In this document: positions 22,398 to 39,475 of the stretch, one piece after another
How positions within the stretch are numbered: position 1 is the first letter of the stretch
Layout: each line of letters opens with the position of its first letter
Assembly: GCF_000003605.2 (NCBI RefSeq)
Contig: NW_003141825.1
Location: 48,962-112,961, forward strand
Reading direction: 5' to 3'
Origin: Saccoglossus kowalevskii
Lineage: Eukaryota > Hemichordata > Enteropneusta > Harrimaniidae
DNA: 64,000 nt
Position numbers and translations under genes: made by a program
Notes under the pieces: generated by a model
Database searches by the model: none
What the model saw: only the letters and a program-made list of their open reading frames with translations
What the model was told of the DNA's origin: nothing

Positions 22398-25300
22398 GTA
22401 AGAATATCACGTCATTTTGGTTGCATCCTCGCATATTAGATATTGTCACTCGGTCCGTACATATGCATTGAGTGGATGGGTGACTTGGTTTACATAGAAA
22501 CATCGCACACGTACACTGTGAAACAATTATCTACGATTCTCAAAAAATGGACACCGTAAACTTTATTCTCCTGACTAATATCCTAAATTTGTGGCTATGT
22601 TATAGACAGTTTTCTAATTGCTAATATATTTATACATACTTACTTCCTGTTAGTTTAGGTGTTTTTACGTGATCGCAGATCGGTTAGAAGTGAATATAAG
22701 CAATGTCCTGTATATTATTAATCGATCAGACCCAAATAAGAGGAATCACCACTGTGCAGTTAGTTGGCAGCAACATAGTTGGTGAATTGTTCAATACACT
22801 ACGCACTATGTCGACATGTTTTATGTATAAAATGTTTATTTCGAGTCTGGTTATCAGGTATCTCGCTGTTTAGGGGTCTGTACTGTTTTCATGGGAGTCC
22901 TCGATTTGCAGGTGTCAACAGAGTAACTGTTCGTTGGGCACGGATCACTCCTCGTGTGATTAAACTCTATTAGCTTATTTAAGGGATTATCTGATGTTTC
23001 AGGGATTACTCCTTTCTTGTATACAGTGCATTGTGTAAGCATGTACTCTCCCGTAGTTTAGTATGTTTACACAGACAGTTGTTCTTGTTCTTGTTGCAAA
23101 TACTAGTACAGTTGGTTTTATTAGATTTCTTCTTTTCCTGACATTTCTTGCATTTTACTTGACTTTACAGCTTATATTGGGAGTGGTCGGTATATTTACT
23201 TCCAAGTTGAGGTTTGGAAAAAAAATACGAATTCTGCAAATAACGAAATAACAAAAAAACATCTGCAACCTGAACAATACATCAGATAATTCAAAGTTTA
23301 TTTTGTATACATTGTTCTTACAATCGCAACAATAACTTTCAGATTTGTATTTAACTGCCAAGGACTATGTTCTTTCATTCACATCAAGAACAATAGCAAA
23401 GCCCACTGGTTCCGTCCAGACACTGTCTCATCTTTGCAATAGTTCTAATATGTCATTAAGTGAAATATACACATACGTACGTTGGCTCGTTTCTATCAGA
23501 CATCATACTCTATGCATTGTAAGTGTATTTCACGAATCTTAATTAAAACAACATAAGTGGACGCACTCTTATGTTGACAGCATCAGTTTCATTAAAGTTG
23601 ATCATAATGTCTTTGCAAGTGACCCTGTTTATTATGCATGTGACATAAACCAAAATGTTGTCGTGGGTACTTATTATGAAAACGTAATTAATTAGATTTA
23701 TTTGCTCATTTGTATATCATGTGGCCAGTGACGTGTAGTAGGCAATAGAGACGAGCTTAAAACATTAGATAGCGTGGACGTTGACGACTGTCACATATTG
23801 GTCCCTCTATTTACCTAAATCCTCGAGTATTGTTCTCAGCCGTGTGTCCACTGTATGAACGAGAAAGCGTTATTATTACGATAATAATTATTTATATTTA
23901 TATTTATATTTATATTTAGTCAATTGCTTATTATGGTGAGTTTTTCAAAATGTTGAACAATTTAATTTCGAGAGTGTGTATAATATCACCAGCCTGTGTA
24001 ATCCAGTTGAGTCGAAGGATGTATACAAGACAGACTTTCGTGCGTCAGTAAGAAAGCTGCTCCCTGATTGGTCTGACTGCTAGATGTTAGAGTTGGGTAG
24101 CCAATAAGGCACAATCTTTTAAATAGCTTGCATCCGCCATTATGGTACTTTCCTACCACCTGTTGACATCATGCTAACTACCCTGATTGACTATTAACAA
24201 GGAACGGTTTCGTTCGAATGATTTTGCCATTCCAATAGAATACATTTGAACTTAATGACTTGTAATCCAACTGTGTGTATGAACCAGATGACGTGTTAAT
24301 GAGTTTGGAGTTGCCAGGGGTATTTTGACTCAACTATTCAACACTGGAATTATATACTCGCCTGCATAAAATAATAATGGGTAATACAGTGTCGGTAGTT
24401 TTAGAAATAATCACCTTATTATTATGTGCCGTCTTCATGTAGTCTTATACTCGTCCCATTTTGTCAATTAGTGGTTCAAGAGACAGTGAAGATGGGAATA
24501 TAATAATAATAAATAATTACAATAATTAATGGTTCGTTATCGCATCACCGATCATGTGATATGAAATGAGCTAATTGCAATTATTGGTCAGAGGATAACA
24601 CTATAATTTTGACTGTGACGGCAAAAGTATCGAACACTGAACGAAGCAAACGATGAATTTGTTTTTTTACATAATTTCTTAAACTCGCAAATCTTGCTTT
24701 CATGTGCGACTTCCTGTACCTGATGAGTCGTGCGCCCTCAACATCGCATGAGTGAATATACTGTACGAATATAGACATTACGTGGACTATGGATGCCAGA
24801 GGGCGTCATCTTTCTATATTTGAGTACTTTATCTGCTAAGCTTCTTAGGTGAACTAGTCGGTAACCAGTCTAAACCGATCTTTTATTTGAATATTATTTT
24901 CATCAGAAATTATCATAGAGAAACAGAGATTGTAACTGGGTAATTCTCACAGATTTTAAGTATAATCTTATTTTTTACATCCTTAGAAAATATGAAACAT
25001 GCTTTTTCATATAACTGACGCAAATGCGGGGACAGCGAGCAAGTTACAAAATTTACGTAATGACAAGACTTATTATAGACATTTAATATTCTGTCGATGT
25101 TCACTATTTGGCAGCATAATAAACTGCGCCATTCACTGATAATGGCGTGGGAAAATTTAATTCGTCCAGGGATTCAGTCTTACACATCATTGTACAGAGA
25201 AATTGATTGATTGATGTAATATATGCATATAATATTTCGGCAAAATTATGGCCACTGTCAAAAATATATGGAATTCTGCCTTGTGTAAATTCTGTACAAT

Positions 25301-27700
25301 GCCTCGATAGCTGTTTCACTGCCATTTTTGGAGACAAACGCCACCAACAAGTCTAACAACACTTTAGTTAAATGGTTGTTTTTACCAAGCGACTGCAGAC
25401 TCTTACTGGATGAAATGCGATATTCACTTCCCATAGGTCGGATTATTTTTGTCGAAATGTGCGAGTTTAGGTGCCATAGTTGCTGCACTATAGGGAGAGG
25501 GAGTTCATAATTGTAATAATATATGCAAATTTAAACAGTAGCCATCGGGCTGGTGAACATCTGTTTGTTCACTGTAGTGTAGGACCCCTGGTATCGGACG
25601 CAAACGTAAGATAAGGGTATTATGAAACACATCCTAACCGTTGCAGGGATATGGCTGAACTCAATGGACGTTTGTCGGTTCGTTCTGTGATTTGGTGATT
25701 AATCAGATTAATTCTAGTGGGCGCTTAAGCCGTCATCATAGTTGCATGTCATTAACACTGTATTTACCTCGTGTTTCCATATATACTCTTTTCAAAGCCA
25801 TTGCGTTCTGGGTATTCCGGTATTATATGCAGTTTTTAACATTGCCCTCCTACACCTATTTGAATTGAGGATGATCGACAATGTGACTAATAACAAATTA
25901 ATCACATTCTGTTGTAAAATTAAGGTTCCCGCGGCTTAAAAGTAATAAGGTTAGTGAACGATCAATCGACAGTTTTAGAGCATTTACTATCAGCTGGCAC
26001 CAGCACCAAACGTATAGCAGAAGATCGGATCCTGCTCGCTCTCGTCTCCTACACAGCTCTGTTATATACGTGGGATATATATGTACACAGACCATTTCTG
26101 CATGTGTTATATTGGTGACAGCTTAATCAATATACATGGACGATACGTGTGTGATAGCGCCCTCTATACAAAGGTCAGCGCAGCTGCTAGGAGATTGTGA
26201 TATGTAAGCGTCTATTAACATGACGTCATTTTTTGTACAGAAACTATGTATTTGACAGACCGTCACTCCTCTGTTTTTTAACATTGTGACGACAATAAAA
26301 ATCGCTGGAATGTTTACAACAAAAACAGAATTCAAAATTAAATATATAAGTTGTTTGGCATTTATCGTCATCATACTTGCAATAGTATTCCGAGTTAAAT
26401 CATAATTGTTTGCGGCCGTCGCGCGCGCGTCACGACGTGTTTTATGTGGGTCCCATGCAACATATACTACGTGTGTAATAAACAAACAGTTTCAACGCGC
26501 ATCGCATGACCCTGTCGCTGTAGATGATCCAACAGTGTGAAAGAAATGACAAGTATGGATACTGCAGTAGCTAGGTTAGTTGATTTCAGTTCTGGGTGGA
26601 CACTTGTTTTATCTTGATTGAGATTTTTAGTCCACGAACACTGGAAGTCATCTAATCTGTTTTGTTTGCTTGTTATTCTGCTTAGCATTTGGGAAAATTC
26701 TTCCCTTTTGCACTGTGGGTTTTCCTCGTACATACTTACCGTACTTGTTTGTTATACTTCCTTGGTATGTGTTTTATACACAAGCTGCTCGCGGGGTGAG
26801 TGAGCCACAACATCTCAGGGGCAAGACTAGAACCGAGGTTAAAAACACCACAATAAGGATAGGAATAGTCTGATCTAGTTGATGGCCTGTCAATATATGC
26901 TGGATGCAAACCAATTCGATGCCCAGCAACGGATGACGTTGTATTCACTCTTAAGCTGCAAGCCATGAATAGAAAACGTGTACACGATATCCACGGTTCA
27001 TCGTAACCGGGATAATGATTAACCGAAGTTGTAACCGGTTTCATGTCAATACCTACACAACGTACCTTGAAATACCTACAAGTGAAAGTAAATTCTAAAT
27101 TAATTCGCATGACGATGTTTTCATGCATGTCCACCGTGTGTTTCAAACGTAGACCGAACCATTTTTGATAACTTTTCCCGTTTACCATTTAATTGGTGGT
27201 GGTGGTGTTACAGAGAGCAGTGAGACGATGTACGTATCATAGTGTGTATTTCAGTACTTGCACGCTCAATGAAGTCCGTATAAGTGGAAACATTTATTCG
27301 TTCGTTCATTAATGCATGTAACAATGTCGGAGGAAGTGTCCAGGATATATACATCCAAAATCATTTCTATCTATTACTGGGTCGATAAGATATGGTTTCA
27401 AAGCTCAGTTCAGTACTTTTTGGGTCTGGTGTATTATTTCTATCGTAGATGTTAGGGTTGCTCTTTTGTTTAATGAATGAATGCAAAAAAATCAATATAA
27501 GTTCATTAAATAAATATATAATAAAATTTGGATAGCATCAACTGAAATTGACATTCTGGACCATTATCACTGCGTTCGGGTCATACTGATATTCATTTCT
27601 TCAAAGCAGTACCAACATCGCACCCGTAGCATTCAAAAATCCATTTCGGCACAGTACTGTACTGGACAGTATTGGAATTATGTGGAGACTTACTGCCCAT
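22398..27700. other. Gene-poor stretch, nothing secure
   Basis: Only short frames are present, including a loose series on the minus strand between 26123 and 27188 without recognisable motifs or splice structure. There is a small (TATATT)n-like run near 23890-23925. No coding exon could be supported. Confidence 0.5.
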
Positions 27701-27710
27701 TAAGCCTAAG

Positions 27711-29200
27711 TGACATGTAGGGCAACAACAAAGGACCTCCACTCCTGTCTGTTTTGGGCTGTTTCTGGACACCTCCCCAGGTCAAGTTCATCGCTTTCAT
27801 TTCGTTCTCTACCGTCCGACGCCAGGTAGTATTGGGTCGCTCTTTCTTTCGTTTCCTATCTGATGTCCCTCCTCATCACGTGCCCAATCCATTTCCAGCA
27901 CCGTCTCGCTATGATGTTGTCCATGCTTTCATGCTAGCATCTGTTTAGTAGGTCATGGTTAGATATTGTGTTGGACTAAAAAAAATCCTACAGATTCTTC
28001 CCGATTTTTTGTCTCGAAGACAGACAGCTGCTCGATGTCACTCGCTGTCATTCTCGCTTTCCGAATCATACAGGAGGTTTGAGAGGACATAGCTCTGATA
28101 TAATTTGAGTTTGGTTTTGGTGCTGTATTGGGAGACATCTACCATGATTGAATGCTAGGCTTTTGTCAAACGTCACAACAAATTTTAACTTNNNNNNNNN
28201 NNNNNNNNNNNNNNNNNNNNNNNNNNNNNNNNNNNNNNNNNNNNNNNNNNNNNNNNNNNNNNNNNNNNNNNNNNNNNNNNNNNNNNNNNNNNNNNNNNNN
28301 NNNNNNNNNNNNNNNNNNNNNNNNNNNNNNNNNNNNNNNNNNNNNNNNNNNNNNNNNNNNNNNNNNNNNNNNNNNNNNNNNNNNNNNNNNNNNNNNNNNN
28401 NNNNNNNNNNNNNNNNNNNNNNNNNNNNNNNNNNNNNNNNNNNNNNNNNNNNNNNNNNNNNNNNNNNNNNNNNNNNNNNNNNNNNNNNNNNNNNNNNNNN
28501 NNNNNNNNNNNNNNNNNNNNNNNNNNNNNNNNNNNNNNNNNNNNNNNNNNNNNNNNNNNNNNNNNNNNNNNNNNNNNNNNNNNNNNNNNNNNNNNNNNNN
28601 NNNNNNNNNNNNNNNNNNNNNNNNNNNNNNNNNNNNNNNNNNNNNNNNNNNNNNNNNNNNNNNNNNNNNNNNNNNNNNNNNNNNNNNNNNNNNNNNNNNN
28701 NNNNNNNNNNNNNNNNNNNNNNNNNNNNNNNNNNNNNNNNNNNNNNNNNNNNNNNNNNNNNNNNNNNNNNNNNNNNNNNNNNNNNNNNNNNNNNNNNNNN
28801 NNNNNNNNNNNNNNNNNNNNNNNNNNNNNNNNNNNNNNNNNNNNNNNNNNNNNNNNNNNNNNNNNNNNNNNNNNNNNNNNNNNNNNNNNNNNNNNNNNNN
28901 NNNNNNNNNNNNNNNNNNNNNNNNNNNNNNNNNNNNNNNNNNNNNNNNNNNNNNNNNNNNNNNNNNNNNNNNNNNNNNNNNNNNNNNNNNNNNNNNNNNN
29001 NNNNNNNNNNNNNNNNNNNNNCACCTCAGCAATGTCCTGAAATCGGTTGCGTAGATACCAACCACGTGCACCTTTTCCGAATTAATCATTATCCGATCCG
29101 CTTCTTCCGATTTAATTTGAACCTTCTACCCCACCAGCTCTTCCATCATCTGATCGTATTTGATGAAATAGTATCAGCAGTATTGAGAAATGATCACCGA
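27711..29200 (-). mobile_element. LINE reverse-transcriptase 3' half, interrupted by an assembly gap
   Basis: Left of the gap the minus strand reads RCWKWIGHVMRRD, then KRKKERPNTTWRRTVENEM, KAMNLTWGGVQ and, in a shifted frame, AQNRQEWRSFVVALHVT-stop at ~27711. Nearer the gap it reads TKLKLYQSYVLSNLLYDSE. Right of the gap it has DQMMEELVG and IMINSEKVHVVGI, the segment normally found just after the catalytic YADD. These are consecutive parts of one LINE protein in the same orientation. Several frameshifts and stops show that it is dead. Confidence 0.8.
28192..29021. other. Assembly gap of 830 Ns
   Basis: Unknown bases. Both flanks belong to the same LINE, so the gap most likely hides LINE sequence. 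Frames crossing it are meaningless. Confidence 0.95.
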
Positions 29201-30632
29201 TTCTGAAACTGTTTATTTCAGGGAATGCTTCCATTGACGCGTAAGCAGTTTGCAGTTTTCACAGCAACATGCTTACCGGAGCTCGGCATAAATACGGCAC
29301 ATTAGGCACGTTCTCCATTGTACAAGTTTATAGATTCGGCGCTCGTTAGCATTGATCGTATCATCAGCTGTTAATACAACGTTATCTTCAACTGAACAGA
29401 ACTAGGATTCTCACAAGCTGCGGTATTTCATAAAATTGATATTAGTAACAACGAACGTTTGCAACAAGTGGTATTTCAACGAGCTTGTGTGAAAGCATTT
29501 ATTTTTACTACTGTCAATCGATGATAGTGTAGCCTGCTACTGAGTTACCAGCGACAGAACTGGTGATATTTCGCAATTAAAGTGTTCAGTCTCGCGAAAA
29601 ATTGCGTTTTCGTCATTGATAAGTAAGAATAAATGTGTTCTCATCAACAGCAGTGAGAATGAAAATGCGTTGGTACGAAAATATGTACACTATATACTGA
29701 AATATACATATCGTTTTAATTTATATATGTAATCGACACAAATTATATAAGAGCGGATCTCATAACTTGTTCACCTCAGCGTCAGCGTCATTACACCTGG
29801 CTTACATGCGTGTACTAGTCCATCTTACAACAATCACATCTCTCATACATCGGACCCAAGTGGTTCAAATAAAGTTTACCACTTCATGTGAAACGATACC
29901 TTCCAATCCACTGCTTGCGCTTGCGTTGAGATTGATACAAGGGTCGTGACAGATTCACCCCAACCTTGAACAGGATAGTATCGTTCATTACGTTCAAATG
30001 ATAAAAAAAAACTTGTGTTGAAATAGACATTGATGTCCATCACGTTGTGCAACTGACAATTGAAACGTGCACGCACGTCATAGAGTGTTCAGCCAAGGGT
30101 GCACTCTGATTGTTGTGAACCACCGCCCTGTGAGATCAAATCGTGGTTATTAGTCTCTATTTAGGTATAGGTAAGTCCACAAACTCATGCAAAGTATTCA
30201 ATATATGCACGCGAAGCTGAACAAGGAGATTGGACAAATTCATTCGAAACCGTCAGCCAACATAACAATGCATTTTCTACTTATTGCCGACAAACTACCA
30301 TCCGTACCTTTCTCGGCAGCCACATTACAAACATCTTTAGTTTGCAGATTAATACACTGAAAGACGCGTGGATTTGATTACAATTATTCTTCCAACTTGA
30401 TCGATTATTGATTTGAATTGATTCTAACTGGGACTCAATGTCACGCCTTGAAAAGTTACACATATTGCATAGCTTGTGAATATTCTTGTTTCTTGGTAAC
30501 GACAAAGCCCATCGATAAGTATTCATTATTGCGGTTGTTGTGAGCTTATCTTGATAAAACTCAGGCACACTTTCACTGGGTAGATATACCTTGCTACTAA
30601 CGACGTTTGTAGCCGGCATATTGAAGATTACC
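29201..30632. other. Intergenic region upstream of gene B, nothing secure
   Basis: One minus-strand frame of 117 residues (30281-30634) is divergent to gene B. It has no recognised motif or splice context and is not called. Confidence 0.45.
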
Positions 30633-34585
<3,953 letters not shown>

Positions 34586-35463
34586 GGATTTGTGTTTCTT
34601 AGCGATTGTAATTATATCATTAACAGACAAACGCATCACCAATTGAACACGGAAATGCATGATATACTAATAGGAAATATTTTTTTCTTTATTTTAGATA
34701 AGTTACTAAAGTTGAAACAGAATACACATTGCAGGTTAATAGTATTGCACTAGCTCTTCTCTGTGAATACTCATACACTGGGCAGTCATTAAGAATAGAA
34801 TGTATGTACAGTAATACACGCTGAGATACACTTAAGCGAAGAATGAATTACATTCGCTTGTCAATAGAACTACTGAAACGCACCTTAAGGGATGTCTGGA
34901 AGGATTTTCTTCGTCTCTCTTCTGCAATCCCAATGAACAGAGATATTTAACGAGGTGTTTTAATGCAATTGAGCATGATACTTATTAGCAGAACACGTCG
35001 GTTGGATGAGAATGTGTTACCATCGCGACAAATGATCGAATCTGTCGAGCAATCGTGACTGTCGATTTAATTCAAATTCTCCCCCACCAATGCCACTTTT
35101 CACGACCCGATGCATGACATCATGGTGACATATGTGTGTCACTTCAGCAGTACTTAATGACCATGACGCTGGATATTGTTGGATCGTCGTCTCTATTGGC
35201 AGAAATTATTCCCACACCCACGATTACTAGTACTTGTAATCATTAAGTATTTGTCGATGGAGTAATTATTTTACATATATAAGCAGAAATATACCACCGA
35301 TTTGATATGAAATTTGAAAGTGTTTGCTTTGTAAATGTGTGATTAGTTGTATTTGTAGTGTATCGTGTACGCAAACACAGTACCGTTTCTATGAATCGCG
35401 CCATCTAGCGGCGACGCGCTTCTGTGACGATGGTGAATGGGTAAACGCATAGTTATTGTTTTT
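34586..35463. other. Intergenic, nothing recognised
   Basis: The 3' flank of gene B, followed by sequence with no readable gene or repeat. Confidence 0.5.
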
Positions 35464-36405
35464 AGTCCCCGTTCGGACGAAGTCCGAAAACGGGGACTTA
35501 TAATTCGGTCTCCGTCCGTGCGTCCGTGCGTCTGTGTGTCCGTGCGTCCGTCAGGAGACACATCTCAGAATCCGTTGGACCGATTCCGTTCATTCTTTGC
35601 ATGTAACTAGTACTTTATCTGGGACATATGCACATGCAGTGGTTTAGCGATTCGATTCAAAATGGCCGACTGGCAGCCATCTTGTTTTTTGAAAATGTTG
35701 TATTTTGGACATGCTTTGTCAGTTTTCATTCAAATTTGGTACATAGATTATACATGTTAGGATACATGTCCATGACGATTTATTTCACAATTGGATCTAA
35801 GATGGCCGACTGGCAGCCATCTTGTTTTTTGAAAATGTTGTACTTTGGACATGCTTTGTCAGTTGTCATTCAAACTTGGTACATAGATTATACATGTTAG
35901 GTTACATGTCCATGACGATTTATTTCGCAATTGGGTCAAAGATGGTCGACTGGCAGGCATCTTGTTTGTTTTTTTATGCGGTATCTTGAACGTGCTCTGT
36001 CAGTTTTCATTCAAATTTGGCACACACATGTACTTTATACATGTTAGGATGCATATCCATGACAATTTGTTTCAAAATCTGGTCAAGGATGACCGACTGA
36101 CAGCAATCTGACTTTTTGGCCTTACTACTATATTTCCACAATTTATGTACCATTTTCATTCGTATTTGGCACATACATCATACATATCAGTGTGTTTCAA
36201 TATCAGATCAAAGATGGCCGAATAACGGCTGTTTTTATTTTTGGCCATATTACTACTACACGGAACACGTGTTTTGATGTAAATAAACAATCTGTTGTAT
36301 ACGCCACTTGGAACTCAAGCTTCAAGGACACGCTCGCGACAACCCCCCCCCCCCCCGCTTTAATATGACAGCACGAAGAGAACTTTCAAAAAATTAACGG
36401 GGACT
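35464..36405. mobile_element. DNA transposon-like element with AGTCCCCGTT ends and internal tandem repeats
   Basis: It begins with agtccccgtt and ends with its reverse complement aacggggact. The left end is also a self-contained hairpin (35464-35498: AGTCCCCGTT, CGGAC, GAA loop, GTCCG, AACGGGGACT). A GTCCGTGCGTCCGTGC-rich block follows. Five internal units start with atggccgac-like motifs at 35662, 35802, 35942, 36089 and 36214 (140, 140, 147 and 125 bases apart). No transposase is present, so it is non-autonomous. From memory, elements with this hairpin are widespread in marine invertebrate genomes; I cannot name the superfamily. Confidence 0.7.
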
Positions 36406-39381
36406 GTGTCATTTCAATGACTTGTAATCTGAGGATCTCGCTCAATAAAAAAATAGATTTTGTGAAATTCGCCGTAATATCATACGTTCACTATTAATGA
36501 GGTTACACTAAGAGCAGTCTCATCTGCATAGATATGAAACATAATACATTGACTTTATTTTCGAACTGCCGTATTTGCATCAGGTTGTTACGTAGCGCCA
36601 TCCACCGCTAGTACACCCACTGTATTATTCAAACCGAATAGTGTATTCAGTTTGAGGGGAATTAAAAATTGTGCAGCGTGGTTCAATATTGACGCCAACA
36701 TGATGTTGCATAATTGAGAGAAATATAGAGGACGGGCAAGTTTAATATAAATAAGTTTTGCGGCATATTTGTTCAGTCATGGTAATATCGTTGGCACGCT
36801 CAGGAAAACGTTGACTTTCTACAACTGGTTATATACACTACAAAACTCGGTCGTAAGATGCGTCACCGTTTGAATTGGACAGTATTAGGCGAATAAATTT
36901 GGGTGGTACCGCGTGTTAAATCAGCATTAATGAAAAATATTAAGCACCGTAGCAACGCAACACAACCGATATTACGACTCGCTATTATGCGTTCGGCTGT
37001 TAAAACTATGTCTGAAAACCAAGCTGTCTGTATTACCGCAACCGGTGTAATTATCTTAATCCCTTTTTACCGCAATTAAATAAATATATTATAATACATA
37101 TATCCATAATTATACTACAGCAATTGTGGGTTTACAGTTGAGTTAAGATTACTCGAGATACAAACAATGTCACATCTGGTATATTAATATTTGGTTTTGC
37201 TAATTAAAATTATTTATTGCTCATATTTAATTTGAATATAATTAAATATATATATATATATATATGTGTAAAATGCGAATTTCCATACATGTCTACATGC
37301 ACTTTGATATGTGTTTACCTGAAACGACGTTGACAGGATAACGTTTTGAAATGCATGCGATTCTGGATATACACATAATACATCAGTTATCAATATTGTG
37401 TTTATGTTATTTTATTTGCCGTCATGTCTCATTTCCATGTCAGCGCCTTCCAATTATTCGCGCTTCATGGAGTACTGTGCGAGATCCCGGCCACAGTTTG
37501 ACGCAGACACAACAAACAAAACAGCAACATTGGCGCTTGTTCGTGTCAGTATATACACTGTACATGAAACAGACACGTTACACTGTTCCTCTGCTGTACG
37601 CCTTCCAGCATGTCGTACTAAGGCCCTAGACACACCAGCAACCCATACTAATCCAACAGGACACATATCTAGGCAACTTGCAAAAGTTTCTCACACGATA
37701 CAACTACTACGCCTGACACCCTAGGCAGGTAGAAGGGCAATATGCATAAAAAGTTAAAAACAAGACCAAAATAGTTGCGATATAGACATCTCACTTCCTT
37801 TGGGTGAAGGGAATTGAGATCAGAATTATGTCGATTTTTTTTAAAGAAATAAAAAATGTCAAATGATTTGACATTCATTATTGTTTGTGCTGCAATCCGC
37901 CCCGGTAATTTAACGACACTCACCTATACTTTCGCTGATAACGCCTTTGGGAATGTTATTAATAGCATTGTATCATTACTATGGCCATCTACTCAGCGTT
38001 ACCATGGTTGCAATGGCCACCATTTGAAATATTCAGATTAGCTTATGTTACAAACAGGAAGCCCTGACAACCGACAAATAACAATATCCACCAATGCAAT
38101 GTACAAGTTGCCATATATCGCCATGGTTACATTTCGCAACATTCTAGTATCTAAGTTACTCTGAAAAAAACGTATTTGTTTGCAGCTTTGTATTGTTCTT
38201 GTCTGTATTAAAGAATGGGACAGCCACGGATGTAGCCGATTTTGACAGAAATTCACAACCTCAACCCTGACTATTTTCTTTTTCGCACATTTATCACTCT
38301 GGAATAGTTTCGTTTTTATAGATATGAAATATAAATTATGAAACATCAAATATCTGATACATGTATGTAGCTAGGGGCAACCGAAGTGAAAATTTATGTT
38401 GCTAAGATGCCGCTATTATAGTACTGATGATTTACTACAGGGCGTTGTGGTAATTGTTGTTATGACCATTTCTGCGGAGAACTAACGTTTTGGTAACGTG
38501 AGATATAATATTCCTCATTTAGTTAGGCTGATCATGGAATTGCTATGGGTAACAGGTATTCCTAAATGTCATAATCTTGCCTTTGAGCAATTTCCTGATG
38601 TCGGCAATGAATAAAGTGTTTGTGATGTCCAAATATAGATGTACGCATTATCTTAGAATGATATGCAACAACTTCGACCTTGTATTACATATGTTGCACC
38701 TCGAATGTACTTCCGTCGTGACATCGCTAACAACATCGCTATAGGACGTGATTGGAACGTGCGTGTTTAACGGCCAATGAAATACCAGCCCCAGCAATCA
38801 TAGGGATGGGATTATATTGCTGTTTCCTGGGATACGTATTTGAAATCTGCTTCGTTAAATCACACACTTACATACCAGCTTGAATGGTGACACCGTGATT
38901 TGGAACGATCGGCGTCCTCAAGAGCACGCGCTATTAAAAATGTAGTCGCGGCTGAGAATGAGAAAGAAATTACAATAGTACTGGACTTCAGCAACAACGT
39001 TCTGGTATAGCAACGCGTATATGAATGTAGACATGACGTAGGCTAACAATGGAATTACCGACTGGTCAATCCATAATTTCAACGACCGCCCCTGTATCGT
39101 CAACAAAGTACCGTTTTAAGTTTCGATTCAAAAGAACTTTATGATACAGGTTGAAAAGGTCCCCTCGCTGTCACTCAAATCACAGCGATGATTTCATCGA
39201 AGGCATTGAGATAATTACCCCTTAATAAACACGTGACAGAACAAGAACAAGTTGGGTTACTAGGTTCGTATTCAATATTCAGTTACCTTACACGTACTGT
39301 GTACATTATATTGTCGGCAGGCTTTATATCCGTTGCATACTTCTCCGACTCACAGACATCAACAAGTTCTGCTCCTACGAA
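36406..39381. other. Intergenic region between gene B and gene C
   Basis: A poly-C run (about 36345-36358) lies just inside the preceding element. A (TA)n run sits near 37247-37265. No gene was supported. Confidence 0.5.
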
Positions 39382-39475
39382 ATGTACAACGACGCAAAGA
39401 CGTTTCCGAATTTGTTTGCAGTTTGTATGAGTTTTCTCTTTTTCACTTGGCCATCGCACACTGTGTTTGCCGAAG
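39382..39475 (+). CDS. Gene C exon 1: signal peptide
   Basis: MYNDAKTFPNLFAV, then a CMSFLFFTW hydrophobic core and SHTVFAE, leaving in phase 1 before GTAAGTG. Confidence 0.72.

Noticed and set aside
26123-27188. Three consecutive minus-strand frames of 88-150 residues
   Set aside because: No motif, no splice sites joining them and no start context. A real gene cannot be supported.
28148-29206. Long open frames across the N gap
   Set aside because: They exist only because Ns hide stops. The flanks are LINE sequence on the minus strand.
35628-35900. 90-residue frame with two similar halves
   Set aside because: It is the translation of the ~140-bp tandem units inside the AGTCCCCGTT element, not a gene.
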